A DNA stretch of 13,016 bases. Source: JAAYEA01 sp012689325 (GTDB lineage: Bacteria > Chloroflexota > Anaerolineae > JAAYEA01). The stretch is from positions 1 through 13,016 of the forward strand of contig DAITVZ010000097.1 in the NCBI GenBank assembly GCA_036841525.1, given 5' to 3'. Below the pieces are notes generated by a model. The model searched no databases and had not been told where the DNA came from. It saw only the letters and a list, made by a program, of their open reading frames with translations. The position numbers were made by a program, and so were the translations under genes. Shown piece after piece: positions 6,766 through 13,016 of this stretch; the stretch's first letter is position 1; the number at the start of each line of letters is the position of its first letter.

Positions 6766-7872
6766 GTGGAAGCAGCCGCGAACCTCTTGCCCGAGCGTCC
6801 GTCCACCGTCGCCGTGGCCCTGAGCGGGGGCGTGGATAGCTCCTTGGCCGCCCTGCTACTGGCCCAGGCCGGCCATCGGGTCAGCGGGGTGATGATGCGG
6901 CTGTGGGTGGATGAGGCGGTCCGAGGCAATGCCCCAAGTGGCGAGGAGAGCGCCCGGCAGCTCTGCCAGCGGCTGGGCATCCCCTTTCAGGTGTTGGACC
7001 TGCGGGACGAGTTTCGCCGCGAGGTGGTGAGCTACTTTGGGGCCGAGTACGCCCGCGGGCGCACGCCCAACCCCTGCCTCGCCTGCAACCGCCAGATCAA
7101 GTTCGGGGCGCTCTGGCGCTGGGCGCAAGCGCAGGGGGCCGAATACCTGGCCACCGGGCACTATGCGCGGCGGCGCCTTGTGGACGGGGCCTACCAGTTG
7201 GTCCGCGCCGCGGATCGCCGCAAGGACCAATCGTACGTGCTTTATATGCTGGGCCAGGAGACACTGGCCCATACGCTTTTCCCGTTGGGCGACCTGACCA
7301 AGGGCCAGGTGCGGCAGGCCGCCGAGGCCGCCGGCTTGGCCGCCGCCCAGCGCCCAGAGAGCCAGGAGATCTGCTTCATCCCGGACGACGACTATCGCGG
7401 CTTCCTGGGGCGCCATTACCCGGAGGCCATCCGCCCCGGCCCCATCCATGACACCGCCGGCCGGGAGATCGGCCAGCACGCGGGCCTGCCCTTTTACACC
7501 GTCGGCCAGCGCAAGGGGCTGGGCATCGCCGCGCCGGAGCCGCTGTACGTGATCGAGATCGACGCAGCGCGCAATCGCCTGGTGGTGGGCCCAGCCGCCG
7601 AGTTAGGACGGCGGGCGCTGCGGGCCGAGCAGGTGCGCTTTGTGAGCGGCCAGCCGCCGGACGGCCCGCGGCGGATCATGGCCAAGATCCGCTATCGCGC
7701 GCGAGAGGCGGCGGCGACGCTGCACCCCGAGCCGCCTGATAGCGCGCTGGTCATCTTGGATGAGCCCCTGCGGGATATCTCGCCGGGGCAAGCCGTGGTC
7801 TTTTACGATGGAGAGATTGTGTTGGGCGGGGGGCTCATCGAGCGCGCCCTGTCCCAGGAGGAGTGGCCCTGA
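6766..7872 (+). CDS. mnmA: tRNA-specific 2-thiouridylase MnmA
   Basis: 368 residues from a GTG start. Adenylates U34 of tRNAs for Lys, Glu and Gln and inserts sulfur, giving the 2-thio part of mnm5s2U. The ATP pyrophosphatase loop is SGGVDSS near residue 20. The first catalytic region reads TPNPCLACN (100-108): Cys107 aligns with E. coli Cys102, and Cys104 is an added cysteine where E. coli has Asp. The second catalytic cysteine is Cys203 in SQEICFI. GHY and KDQSYVL motifs and a C-terminal beta-barrel domain follow. GTG at 6766 lies four bases after the iscU stop; an upstream in-frame ATG at 6643 lies inside iscU and gives a non-family N-terminus. The last base of its TGA is the first base of the next ATG. 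IscS in the same operon is the probable sulfur donor. Confidence 0.95.
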   Translation: MEAAANLLPERPSTVAVALSGGVDSSLAALLLAQAGHRVSGVMMRLWVDEAVRGNAPSGEESARQLCQRLGIPFQVLDLRDEFRREVVSYFGAEYARGRTPNPCLACNRQIKFGALWRWAQAQGAEYLATGHYARRRLVDGAYQLVRAADRRKDQSYVLYMLGQETLAHTLFPLGDLTKGQVRQAAEAAGLAAAQRPESQEICFIPDDDYRGFLGRHYPEAIRPGPIHDTAGREIGQHAGLPFYTVGQRKGLGIAAPEPLYVIEIDAARNRLVVGPAAELGRRALRAEQVRFVSGQPPDGPRRIMAKIRYRAREAAATLHPEPPDSALVILDEPLRDISPGQAVVFYDGEIVLGGGLIERALSQEEWP

Positions 7873-8129
7873 TGTCGCTTTTCCCGCCAGCGTTGATCCT
7901 GTCCGTGGTGATCGCCAGCTTGTACGCCGCCATTTTCCACCTGCTCTGGGCGCCACGCCAGGGCAAGCTGTGGGTCTATTGGCTGGCCGCCCTGGTCGGG
8001 TTTGGGGTGGGCCAGATTCTGGCCGGGCTCTCTCCCTTGCGCCTGCTCATGATCGGCGACGTACACCTGTTGGAAGCGACGATCTTCGCCGCGGCGGCGC
8101 TGGTTATTGCCAAACGGCTCAAAGTGTGA
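7872..8129 (+). CDS. Small membrane protein with three predicted helices
   Basis: 85 residues, family not recognised. Hydrophobic segments lie at about 4-27, 33-54 and 60-80, joined by short loops, and the chain ends in a basic KRLKV tail. There is no signal peptide apart from the first helix and no catalytic motif. The ATG overlaps the mnmA stop by one base (TGATG), with AGGAGGAG (7856-7863) eight bases upstream. The gene is therefore translated with the sulfur operon; a GTG at 7863 would overlap this binding site and is less likely. It may be tied to the operon only by position. The two following genes are also small membrane proteins. Confidence 0.75.
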   Translation: MSLFPPALILSVVIASLYAAIFHLLWAPRQGKLWVYWLAALVGFGVGQILAGLSPLRLLMIGDVHLLEATIFAAAALVIAKRLKV

Positions 8130-8135
8130 TAGAAT
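8107..8135 (+). promoter_or_regulatory. Promoter of the DUF948-like gene
   Basis: TTGCCA (8107-8112) and TAGAAT (8130-8135) are 17 bases apart, with TGA directly before the -10 hexamer. It overlaps the end of the preceding gene. The start would be near 8142, next to the AGGAGGG binding site (8143-8149). The -10 region is very similar to that of the histidine-kinase promoter at 10821-10826. Confidence 0.6.
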
Positions 8136-8158
8136 TCCGCATAGGAGGGAAGGCGCTT

Positions 8159-8488
8159 ATGTGGCTATCGGTCCTGCGAGACAGCGCGATCATCCTGTTG
8201 GCCATCGAGTCGTTGGTCATCGGGGCGTTGCTCGTGCTGTTGGTTTGGCAGGTCTGGCGGCTGGTGCGCCTGCTGGAAAAAGAGATCAAGCCGCTCCTGG
8301 ACTCGGCCAACGACACCGTGGGGACCGTGCGCGGCACCACCACCTTTGTCAGCGAAAAAGTCGTCTCGCCGGTGGTGCGCGCGCATAGCTGGGTCGCTGG
8401 CGTGCGCGGCGGCGTCCGCTCCTTTTTCCGCTCCCGCCACTCCCGCGGCGCCGCTTCAGACTCGCATCGGGAGCCGGACGAGCTGTAG
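8159..8488 (+). CDS. DUF948-like membrane-anchored protein
   Basis: 109 residues. One N-terminal transmembrane helix (about 8-33) is followed by an amphipathic stretch LLEKEIKPLLDSANDTVG and a segment rich in Thr, Val and Ser (about 38-72), as in DUF948 proteins such as B. subtilis YtxG. A basic Arg-rich tail follows (FFRSRHSR, then SHREPDEL). The ATG at 8159 follows AGGAGGG by nine bases; longer frames to the left run through mnmA and lack support. The next gene is YtxH-like, the same neighbour as in the B. subtilis ytxG-ytxH stress operon. The molecular role of this family is not known; membrane attachment with a cytoplasmic helical part is what the sequence shows. Confidence 0.75.
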   Translation: MWLSVLRDSAIILLAIESLVIGALLVLLVWQVWRLVRLLEKEIKPLLDSANDTVGTVRGTTTFVSEKVVSPVVRAHSWVAGVRGGVRSFFRSRHSRGAASDSHREPDEL

Positions 8489-8564
8489 GGTCCATGCAGC
8501 ATAAAAGGCCCGAGCCCGGCGCGCGGCCTAGGATTCCGATAAAACTCACTTGGAGGGAATGACC

Positions 8565-8912
8565 ATGAGCGACAACAGAGCCGGCGATTTTGTCGCCGGG
8601 TTCGTCATCGGAGGCGTATTGGGCGCGGCCATCGCCCTGATTCTGGCTCCTCAGCCGGGCGATGAAACGATCACGCAGATCCGCGAGAAAGGGATCGAGC
8701 TCAAAGAGCGCGCGGCGGACCTCTCCGCCGAGGCTCTGCAGCGCGTGCATACGCTGGAGGAAAAGGGGCTCTCCGCGCTGGAGGAGCAAAAGGTGCGCTT
8801 CCAGGAGGCAGTCCAGGAAGGCAAAGAGGTCGCGACCAAGAAGAAGGAAGAGATGCTCACCTACCTGGAAGAGAAGAAAAAGCCCGCCGAGCCCAAAGTC
8901 GCGGAAGGGTAG
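8565..8912 (+). CDS. YtxH-domain protein
   Basis: 115 residues. The glycine-rich membrane segment GFVIGGVLGAAIALILAPQPGDE (start near residue 10) is the YtxH signature: a small helix with a GG-x3-GA zipper ending in a LAP-x-x-G turn. From about 35 to 115 the chain is charged, Glu/Lys-rich and free of proline until the end, so it should form a long amphipathic helix or coiled coil. ATG 8565 is chosen because GGAGGG (8552-8557) is seven bases away; the ATG at 8559 is too close. It is separated from the DUF948-like gene by 76 bases and ends 7 bases before a bidirectional terminator. YtxH proteins are often stress-associated; the exact role is unknown. Confidence 0.85.
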   Translation: MSDNRAGDFVAGFVIGGVLGAAIALILAPQPGDETITQIREKGIELKERAADLSAEALQRVHTLEEKGLSALEEQKVRFQEAVQEGKEVATKKKEEMLTYLEEKKKPAEPKVAEG

Positions 8913-8919
8913 ACATAGC

Positions 8920-8955
8920 AAAAACGGGCCAGGGGTGATCCCTGGCCCGTTTTTT
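8920..8955. terminator. Bidirectional intrinsic terminator
   Basis: A-run plus CGGGCCAGGG (8920-8934) pairs with CCCTGGCCCG plus T-run (8940-8954) around a GTGAT loop. Ten GC-rich pairs are extended by A-T pairs, with T6 on the plus strand and T5 on the minus strand. It lies between the stop codons of the converging YtxH-like and LysM genes and serves both. Confidence 0.92.
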
Positions 8956-8969
8956 ATGCGCCGAATCGC

Positions 8970-10073
8970 CTAGTACCACGAGAAAGAGCCTGGCTCGCTC
9001 ATGGGACTGGCGGCAACCACCTCGCCCGTCTCCAGCTCCCGCAGCACGATCACGTCCCAGCGCACCGCCGAGAAATCCGACGTATAGCGATAGGCCGTGC
9101 TGGGCACCTGCCACGAGGTGGACTTGGTGCGCCCGCGAGCTACCTCGCGCTCGCCCTCCTCGCTCACCCAAAAGACCCGCACCTGATACCAGTCGTCGGG
9201 CTGCAAGAAAGCCACCGCCGTCCAGTTGAGCACGATCCGCGCCTCGGGCCCATGGAAACCGTCATCCGCCTTGGGATAGAGGAGTGTCGGCGCCACATAG
9301 CGGTAGCGACTCGGCGTCCCCGTGGGCGTGGGCGTAGCCGTCGGGGGCACCAACGTCGGCGTGTTGGTGGCGGTGGGCGTCTCTGGCGTGGGCGTGGGGT
9401 ACACCTTGCCGATGATCAACTTTTGCCCCACTCCGATGATGCTGTTCTCGGAGAGGTTGTTGGCTTCCAGCAGCAAGGCCACGGTGGTATCAAACTGGTC
9501 GGCGATGCTGCCGAGGTTATCACCCCGAACTACCGTGTAGACAAAGGGAGTCGGCGTGGAGGTGGCCGCGGGCGTCAGCGTCAGGTCGGGCGACACGCGA
9601 ATGCAAAGCTTCTGGCCAGGCTCCAGCGCAAGGTCGGGGTCCAGCCGGTTCTGCGCGCGGATCTCCTCAGCGGAAACCGCGAAGCGGTCGGCGATGAGGG
9701 CGATGTCGTCGTTCTCCTGCACCAAATACTCGACGCAGAAAGGTGTGGGCGTGGGAGACAGGGTCGGCGTGCGCGTGATGGTTGGCGAGGGGGTATCGGT
9801 GTAGGTGGCGCTGGGCCAGGGCGTGCGCGTCTGCGTCGCCGTGGGCGTGACGTACAGACCGGAGGAAGGCTGGATATACCACAGGAACGCCGCGCCCGCC
9901 GCCAGGAGGATCACCAGGCTCAGCACCACATGCGGCAATTGCGACCAAGGCGTGGCCGCCACCTGGCGCGTCACTTGCGCGCCGCAGATGGCGCAGGCGG
10001 CCTGCTCGTCCAGGATGCGCGCGCCGCAGGTGGGACAGCGCGCCGGCTCAAGGGTCGGCCGGTTGCGCTTCAT
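8970..10073 (-). CDS. Zinc-ribbon, membrane-anchored protein with two LysM domains
   Basis: 367 residues. An N-terminal zinc ribbon with CPTCG (Cys13, Cys16) and CAICG (Cys27, Cys30) is followed by one transmembrane helix (about 48-67), a Thr/Pro-rich linker (75-112), LysM 1 (about 114-159), a short linker, LysM 2 (about 177-222), a second Thr/Pro linker (224-255), and a beta-rich C-terminal domain (about 260-367) ending in FSWY. The zinc ribbon should be cytoplasmic and the rest outside. LysM domains bind N-acetylglucosamine polymers such as peptidoglycan. Cys113 and Cys157 bracket LysM 1 and may form a disulfide. The C-terminal domain resembles fibronectin-like folds but I cannot name its family. 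It follows the HD gene after 66 bases and is probably co-transcribed with it. No promoter is visible in that gap. Confidence 0.85.
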   Translation of the reverse strand: MKRNRPTLEPARCPTCGARILDEQAACAICGAQVTRQVAATPWSQLPHVVLSLVILLAAGAAFLWYIQPSSGLYVTPTATQTRTPWPSATYTDTPSPTITRTPTLSPTPTPFCVEYLVQENDDIALIADRFAVSAEEIRAQNRLDPDLALEPGQKLCIRVSPDLTLTPAATSTPTPFVYTVVRGDNLGSIADQFDTTVALLLEANNLSENSIIGVGQKLIIGKVYPTPTPETPTATNTPTLVPPTATPTPTGTPSRYRYVAPTLLYPKADDGFHGPEARIVLNWTAVAFLQPDDWYQVRVFWVSEEGEREVARGRTKSTSWQVPSTAYRYTSDFSAVRWDVIVLRELETGEVVAASPMSEPGSFSWY

Positions 10074-10139
10074 CTCGTCCGCCCCCAGCGCCCCGCGCGC
10101 CAGGCGCCCCAGCGATCAGCGGGAGCGATCCGTGACATC

Positions 10140-10730
10140 TCAGTTCGCCAAGCGTCCATCCAGCTCCAACTCGGCGGCAATCCCTTGCAGCGCGCCCAAC
10201 ACCACGCTCACATGCTCCCACAGCTCCACGCCCAACTCGGCCGCGCCTTGCTCCACATCCTCGCGCTTGACGCCCGCCGCGAACGCGCGGTCTTTCCACT
10301 TTTTCCGCACCGAGCTAACCTGCACCTCCGCGATGTTCTTGGAGGGCCGCACCAGGGCCACCGCCATCACCAGCCCGGTCAGCTCGTCCACGGCGAAAAG
10401 CGACTTGCGTAGCTGGGTGTCTCGCGGCTGGCCCACATAGTCGGCATGGGCGAGCACGTCCTTGATCACCTCTTCCGGCCAGCCGCGCTGGCGGAGGATC
10501 CGGGCGCCGGCGTAGGTGTGCCACTCCTCCCGCGGCGTGGCGCCATCCATGGTGGGATAGCGCTCATAGTCGAAATCATGGATCAGCCCCACCACCCCCC
10601 AGCGCTCCTCGTCCTCGCCGAATCGGCGGGCATAGGCGCGCATGGCCGCCTCCACAGCGAGCGCGTGCTTGATCAGGCTGGGGCTGGCGGTGTATTCGGT
10701 GAGCAGATCCCAGGCTTGCTGGCGATTCAT
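10140..10730 (-). CDS. HD-domain phosphohydrolase
   Basis: 196 residues. HD-superfamily metal-dependent phosphohydrolase, cytoplasmic. Metal ligands expected from the family are His22 (LIKHALAVE), His51-Asp52 (GLIHDFDYE), His95 (LAHAD) and Asp115 (FAVDELTG). This HDIG-like arrangement is common in small hydrolases of nucleotides or signalling molecules; the substrate cannot be told. The C-terminal part (about 130-196) is helical with VSSVRKKWKDRAFAAGVKRE, seen in many proteins of this subgroup. The ATG is supported by AGGAG six bases upstream on the minus strand. It is divergent from the histidine kinase, with 103 bases between start codons carrying both promoters. Confidence 0.87.
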   Translation of the reverse strand: MNRQQAWDLLTEYTASPSLIKHALAVEAAMRAYARRFGEDEERWGVVGLIHDFDYERYPTMDGATPREEWHTYAGARILRQRGWPEEVIKDVLAHADYVGQPRDTQLRKSLFAVDELTGLVMAVALVRPSKNIAEVQVSSVRKKWKDRAFAAGVKREDVEQGAAELGVELWEHVSVVLGALQGIAAELELDGRLAN

Positions 10731-10763
10731 CAGCGGCTCCTCATCGTATTTGTGACCGTGCCT

Positions 10764-10791
10764 ATTATAGGCCGGACGCGACGAGAGACAA
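10764..10791 (-). promoter_or_regulatory. Leftward promoter of the HD and LysM genes
   Basis: On the minus strand a consensus TATAAT (10764-10769) is preceded after 16 bases by TTGTCT (10786-10791). A start near 10757 would leave a leader of about 27 bases before the HD start codon. It is back-to-back with the histidine-kinase promoter; the two -35 hexamers are six bases apart. Confidence 0.7.
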
Positions 10792-10797
10792 ATCGCT

Positions 10798-10826
10798 TTG
10801 ATCTTGCGCCGGACTTGTGGTAGAAT
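10798..10826 (+). promoter_or_regulatory. Histidine-kinase promoter with extended TAGAAT -10
   Basis: TTGATC (10798-10803) and TAGAAT (10821-10826) are separated by 17 bases, with TGG directly before the -10. The expected start, about seven bases past the -10, falls at 10833-10834, which is the ATG of the kinase. The mRNA would thus be leaderless or nearly so. Confidence 0.6.
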
Positions 10827-10833
10827 GCCGCTT

Positions 10834-12405
10834 ATGTTAGAAAACTACCAGGTCCAACTGCGCCAAAGGGAATACCTGCTGCGCATCAGCCGGGCGATGA
10901 CCTCCCGGCTCGATCTGCCTTCCTTGTTGCGGCTGATCCTGGGCAGCGCCGTGGACATGTTGGGCGGCGAGGCCGGGCTGATCGTGTTGCGCGGGCCCGA
11001 CGGCGAGTTCTCGCCGCGCGCCAGCATCGGCATCCCCGTGGCGGCGCTGTCGCTCTTTCAGCCGCTGTGGGAGGACCTCCCGCACCAGGAGACCAGCGAC
11101 CCTTCTTTGTGGCAGATCCCGGACCTGGGGCGCAGGTTGGCCCTGGTGTCGGCCTCGGTGGGCATTGCCTTGCGGCAGGTGGTCGCCCTGCCCTTGGTGC
11201 TGGAAGAGAGCATGGAAGGCGTCATCTATGTCTTCCGCACCCGCGACCTGCGCTTCTCGGCGAGCGACCGCCAAAGCCTGGCCAGCTTTGCGGACCAGGC
11301 GGCCATCGCCGTGCGCAATGCCCAGCTCTATCAGCAGGTGTCCGAGGAAAAGCAGCGGCTGGATACCATCATCGCCAATAGCGCCGATGGGATCATGATC
11401 CTGGACCCCGACCAGCGCGTGCAGGTGGTCAACCGTTCCCTTTCCGAGCTGACAGGCTGGTCGGCCGAGGCGGCGCGGGGCCGCCTTTGCTACGAAGTGC
11501 TGGACCTGCGCGACCGGCAAGGTCGCCCCCTTTGCGACCAGGATTGCCCGCTGCGCGAGATCGCCGGCGGCCAGCACTTCTACATCGAAGGGGATCTGAT
11601 CCGCCGCAACCACAAGCGGGTGACGGTGGGCGTCAGCTATACGCCCTTGTTCGATCAAGATGGCGAGTTGATGAGCATCATCTGCAACGCGCACGACATC
11701 ACTCGCTTTCGCGAGGCGGAGGAGCTCAAGTCCACCTTTATCTCGGTCATCTCGCACGAGCTCAAGACGCCGGTGGCGCTGATCAAAGGCTACGCGGGCA
11801 CGCTCCGCCGCGAGGATGCCCACTGGGACCAAGAGACCTTGAGCGAGGGACTGGCCATCATCGAGGAAGAGAGCGATCGGCTGGCGCGGCTCATCGACAA
11901 CCTGCTGGATACCTCCCGCGTGCAGGCCGGCGCGCTGCGCCTGGAGATCAGCGACGTCTATTTGCCCAGGGTGGCCGCCAAGGTGGCCGAGCGGCTGCAA
12001 TCGCAAACCACGAGCCACGAGATCAAGGTGGCCTTTCCGGAAAACTATCCGCCCGTGGATGGCGACGAGGAGCGGCTGGAAGGGGTGCTCTATAACCTCT
12101 TGACCAACGCCATCAAGTACTCGCCCGACGGCGGCGAGATTCGCGTCGGCGGGCGTTTCGACGACAAAGAGGCCATCGTGTTCGTGGCCGATCAGGGTGT
12201 GGGCATCGCCCCGGAGGACCGCGCGCAGCTCTTCAGGCCCTTCTCGCGGGTGGACTCGGGCCTGGCGCGGCGCACCCCCGGCGCGGGGTTGGGGCTGTTC
12301 CTGTGCAAGGCGATCATCGATGCGCTGGGGGGGCGCATCTGGGTGGAGAGCGCCCCGGGCGAAGGCTCGACGTTCTATTTCGCCCTGCCGCGCCAGGCAA
12401 GCTAA
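10834..12405 (+). CDS. GAF-PAS sensor histidine kinase
   Basis: 523 residues, no transmembrane helix, so a cytoplasmic sensor. A GAF domain (about 15-160) is followed by a short coil and a PAS domain (about 175-290). The HisKA segment has FISVISHELKTPVALIKGY with phosphoacceptor His308. The ATPase domain has the N box NLLTNAIKYSPDGG (Asn425), G1 VADQGVGI (Asp453) and G2 GAGLGLFLC (483-490). The PAS domain holds three cysteines, Cys219, Cys234 and Cys238 (C-X14-C-X3-C-P), a pattern known in a PAS subgroup that might bind metal or respond to redox. ATG 10834 has no ribosome-binding site and lies at the predicted transcription start; TTG 10798 and ATG 10825 lie inside the promoter. The cognate regulator follows after 36 bases. 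Confidence 0.93.
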   Translation: MLENYQVQLRQREYLLRISRAMTSRLDLPSLLRLILGSAVDMLGGEAGLIVLRGPDGEFSPRASIGIPVAALSLFQPLWEDLPHQETSDPSLWQIPDLGRRLALVSASVGIALRQVVALPLVLEESMEGVIYVFRTRDLRFSASDRQSLASFADQAAIAVRNAQLYQQVSEEKQRLDTIIANSADGIMILDPDQRVQVVNRSLSELTGWSAEAARGRLCYEVLDLRDRQGRPLCDQDCPLREIAGGQHFYIEGDLIRRNHKRVTVGVSYTPLFDQDGELMSIICNAHDITRFREAEELKSTFISVISHELKTPVALIKGYAGTLRREDAHWDQETLSEGLAIIEEESDRLARLIDNLLDTSRVQAGALRLEISDVYLPRVAAKVAERLQSQTTSHEIKVAFPENYPPVDGDEERLEGVLYNLLTNAIKYSPDGGEIRVGGRFDDKEAIVFVADQGVGIAPEDRAQLFRPFSRVDSGLARRTPGAGLGLFLCKAIIDALGGRIWVESAPGEGSTFYFALPRQAS

Positions 12406-12441
12406 CCTTTCTGGATCTGGGCCCATCTATTCGAGGAAGCC

Positions 12442-13016
12442 ATGGCTGAGGAAGAAAAGAAGCTCATCTTGGTGGTGGACGATGAAGCGCGCATGAGGCG
12501 CTTCATCCGCATGAACCTGGAACTGGAAGGCTATCAGGTCAGCGAAGCGGAGAACGGCCTGCAAGCCGTGGCCAAGGTGCGCGACGAGCTCCCCGACCTG
12601 GTGCTGCTGGACGTGATGATGCCCGAGATGGATGGCTTCGAGGCGCTGGAGACGATCCGGCAGACCTCCAACGTCCCCGTGATCATGCTGACCATCAAGA
12701 GCGAAGAGGACGACAAGGTGCGCGGCCTGGTCGGCGGCGCTGATGATTATGTCACCAAGCCTTTCAGCCCGCGCGAGCTAACCAGCCGCATCGAGGCCAT
12801 CCTACGGCGCGCGGCCATGCCCTCGCCCACCGCCAAGACCACCATCACCATCGACGAGGACCTGGCGGTGGACTTTAGGCGGCGCGAGGTGATCGCCCGC
12901 GGCGAGCCGGTCAAGCTGCGCCCCACCGAATACCGTCTGCTCTATCACCTGGTGAACAACGCCGGCTGGGTCATGACCCACGAGGCCCTGCTCTCCAAAG
13001 TCTGGGGCTACGAATA
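12442..13016 (+). CDS. OmpR/PhoB-family response regulator (cut by window end)
   Basis: The first 191 residues are present and the frame is open at the right edge. The receiver domain (about 7-123) has the acidic pair Asp13-Asp14 (LVVDDE), phosphoacceptor Asp57 (LLDVMMPEMDG), Thr84 and Lys106 (KPFSPREL). A winged-helix domain starts near residue 131 (TTITIDEDLAVDFRRREV) with LRPTEYRLLYHLVNNAGWV and the WGY motif of OmpR-type domains at the edge. It should bind DNA as a dimer once phosphorylated by the upstream kinase. AGGA sits four bases before the ATG. The order kinase-then-regulator is the reverse of many such pairs. Confidence 0.95.
   Translation, partial: MAEEEKKLILVVDDEARMRRFIRMNLELEGYQVSEAENGLQAVAKVRDELPDLVLLDVMMPEMDGFEALETIRQTSNVPVIMLTIKSEEDDKVRGLVGGADDYVTKPFSPRELTSRIEAILRRAAMPSPTAKTTITIDEDLAVDFRRREVIARGEPVKLRPTEYRLLYHLVNNAGWVMTHEALLSKVWGYE

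Noticed and set aside
8506..8540. GC-rich inverted repeat (AGGCC...GGCCT) between the DUF948-like and YtxH-like genes
   Set aside because: Only five base pairs with a long loop and no T-run, so it is not a convincing terminator.
9300..9400. Repetitive GTGGGCGT-like DNA as a possible tandem repeat or CRISPR
   Set aside because: Irregular units with no spacers; it encodes the Thr/Pro linker of the LysM protein.
9252..10412. 386-residue plus-strand frame opposite the LysM and HD genes
   Set aside because: It is Arg/Gly-rich with GVGV-like runs that arise from the complement of Thr/Pro codons.
10837..12426. 529-residue minus-strand frame opposite the histidine kinase
   Set aside because: It mirrors the kinase gene almost exactly and has no family motif.
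1..13016. Defence, phage or transposon module
   Set aside because: Every gene fits housekeeping, metabolic, envelope or signalling families; no recombinase, terminal repeats or compositional break was seen.

Overview
The window is GC-rich, densely coded bacterial chromosome with no insertion sequence, phage gene, CRISPR array, tRNA or rRNA that I can recognise. Several traits fit Chloroflexota, perhaps Anaerolineae or a relative: a zinc-ribbon/membrane/LysM protein with Thr-Pro-rich linkers, a COG1449-type GH57 enzyme, a DUF948/YtxH pair, and an Rrf2-cysE-cysK-iscS-iscU-mnmA cluster. That assignment is inference from gene content, not from a marker gene.

Layout. Positions 1-183 are a leader region: a possible leftward promoter, a strong rightward sigma70-type promoter, and an intrinsic terminator between that promoter and greA. 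greA (184-651) is followed after 9 bases by a GH57 glycoside hydrolase (661-2934). A new promoter overlapped by a 26-bp inverted repeat (2950-3003) precedes a run of tightly packed genes: an Rrf2 regulator with three cysteines, cysE, cysK (overlapping cysE by 104 bases), iscS, iscU and mnmA. A three-helix membrane protein overlaps the end of mnmA by one base. Two further small membrane-anchored genes (DUF948-like and YtxH-like) follow and end at a bidirectional terminator (8920-8955). On the minus strand lie a LysM protein (8970-10073) and an HD-domain phosphohydrolase (10140-10730). Their promoter is back-to-back with that of a rightward GAF-PAS histidine kinase (10834-12405) and its OmpR-type response regulator, which is cut by the window end.

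How the genes fit together. The 3-8 kb block makes a sulfur route: serine is O-acetylated (CysE), converted to cysteine (CysK), the cysteine sulfur is removed by IscS, and it is then used for Fe-S assembly on IscU or for tRNA U34 2-thiolation by MnmA. The first gene encodes an Rrf2 protein able in principle to sense the Fe-S product, and its own promoter carries a candidate operator. The sequence therefore suggests a self-contained, feedback-controlled serine-to-sulfur-to-tRNA operon.

The most unusual points are the terminator inside the greA leader (like GraL of E. coli), the cysE/cysK overlap, a TAGAAT promoter motif repeated at three sites, and a histidine kinase whose promoter leaves almost no room for a 5' leader. 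All products belong to known families. I did not find an obviously new defence or mobile system.
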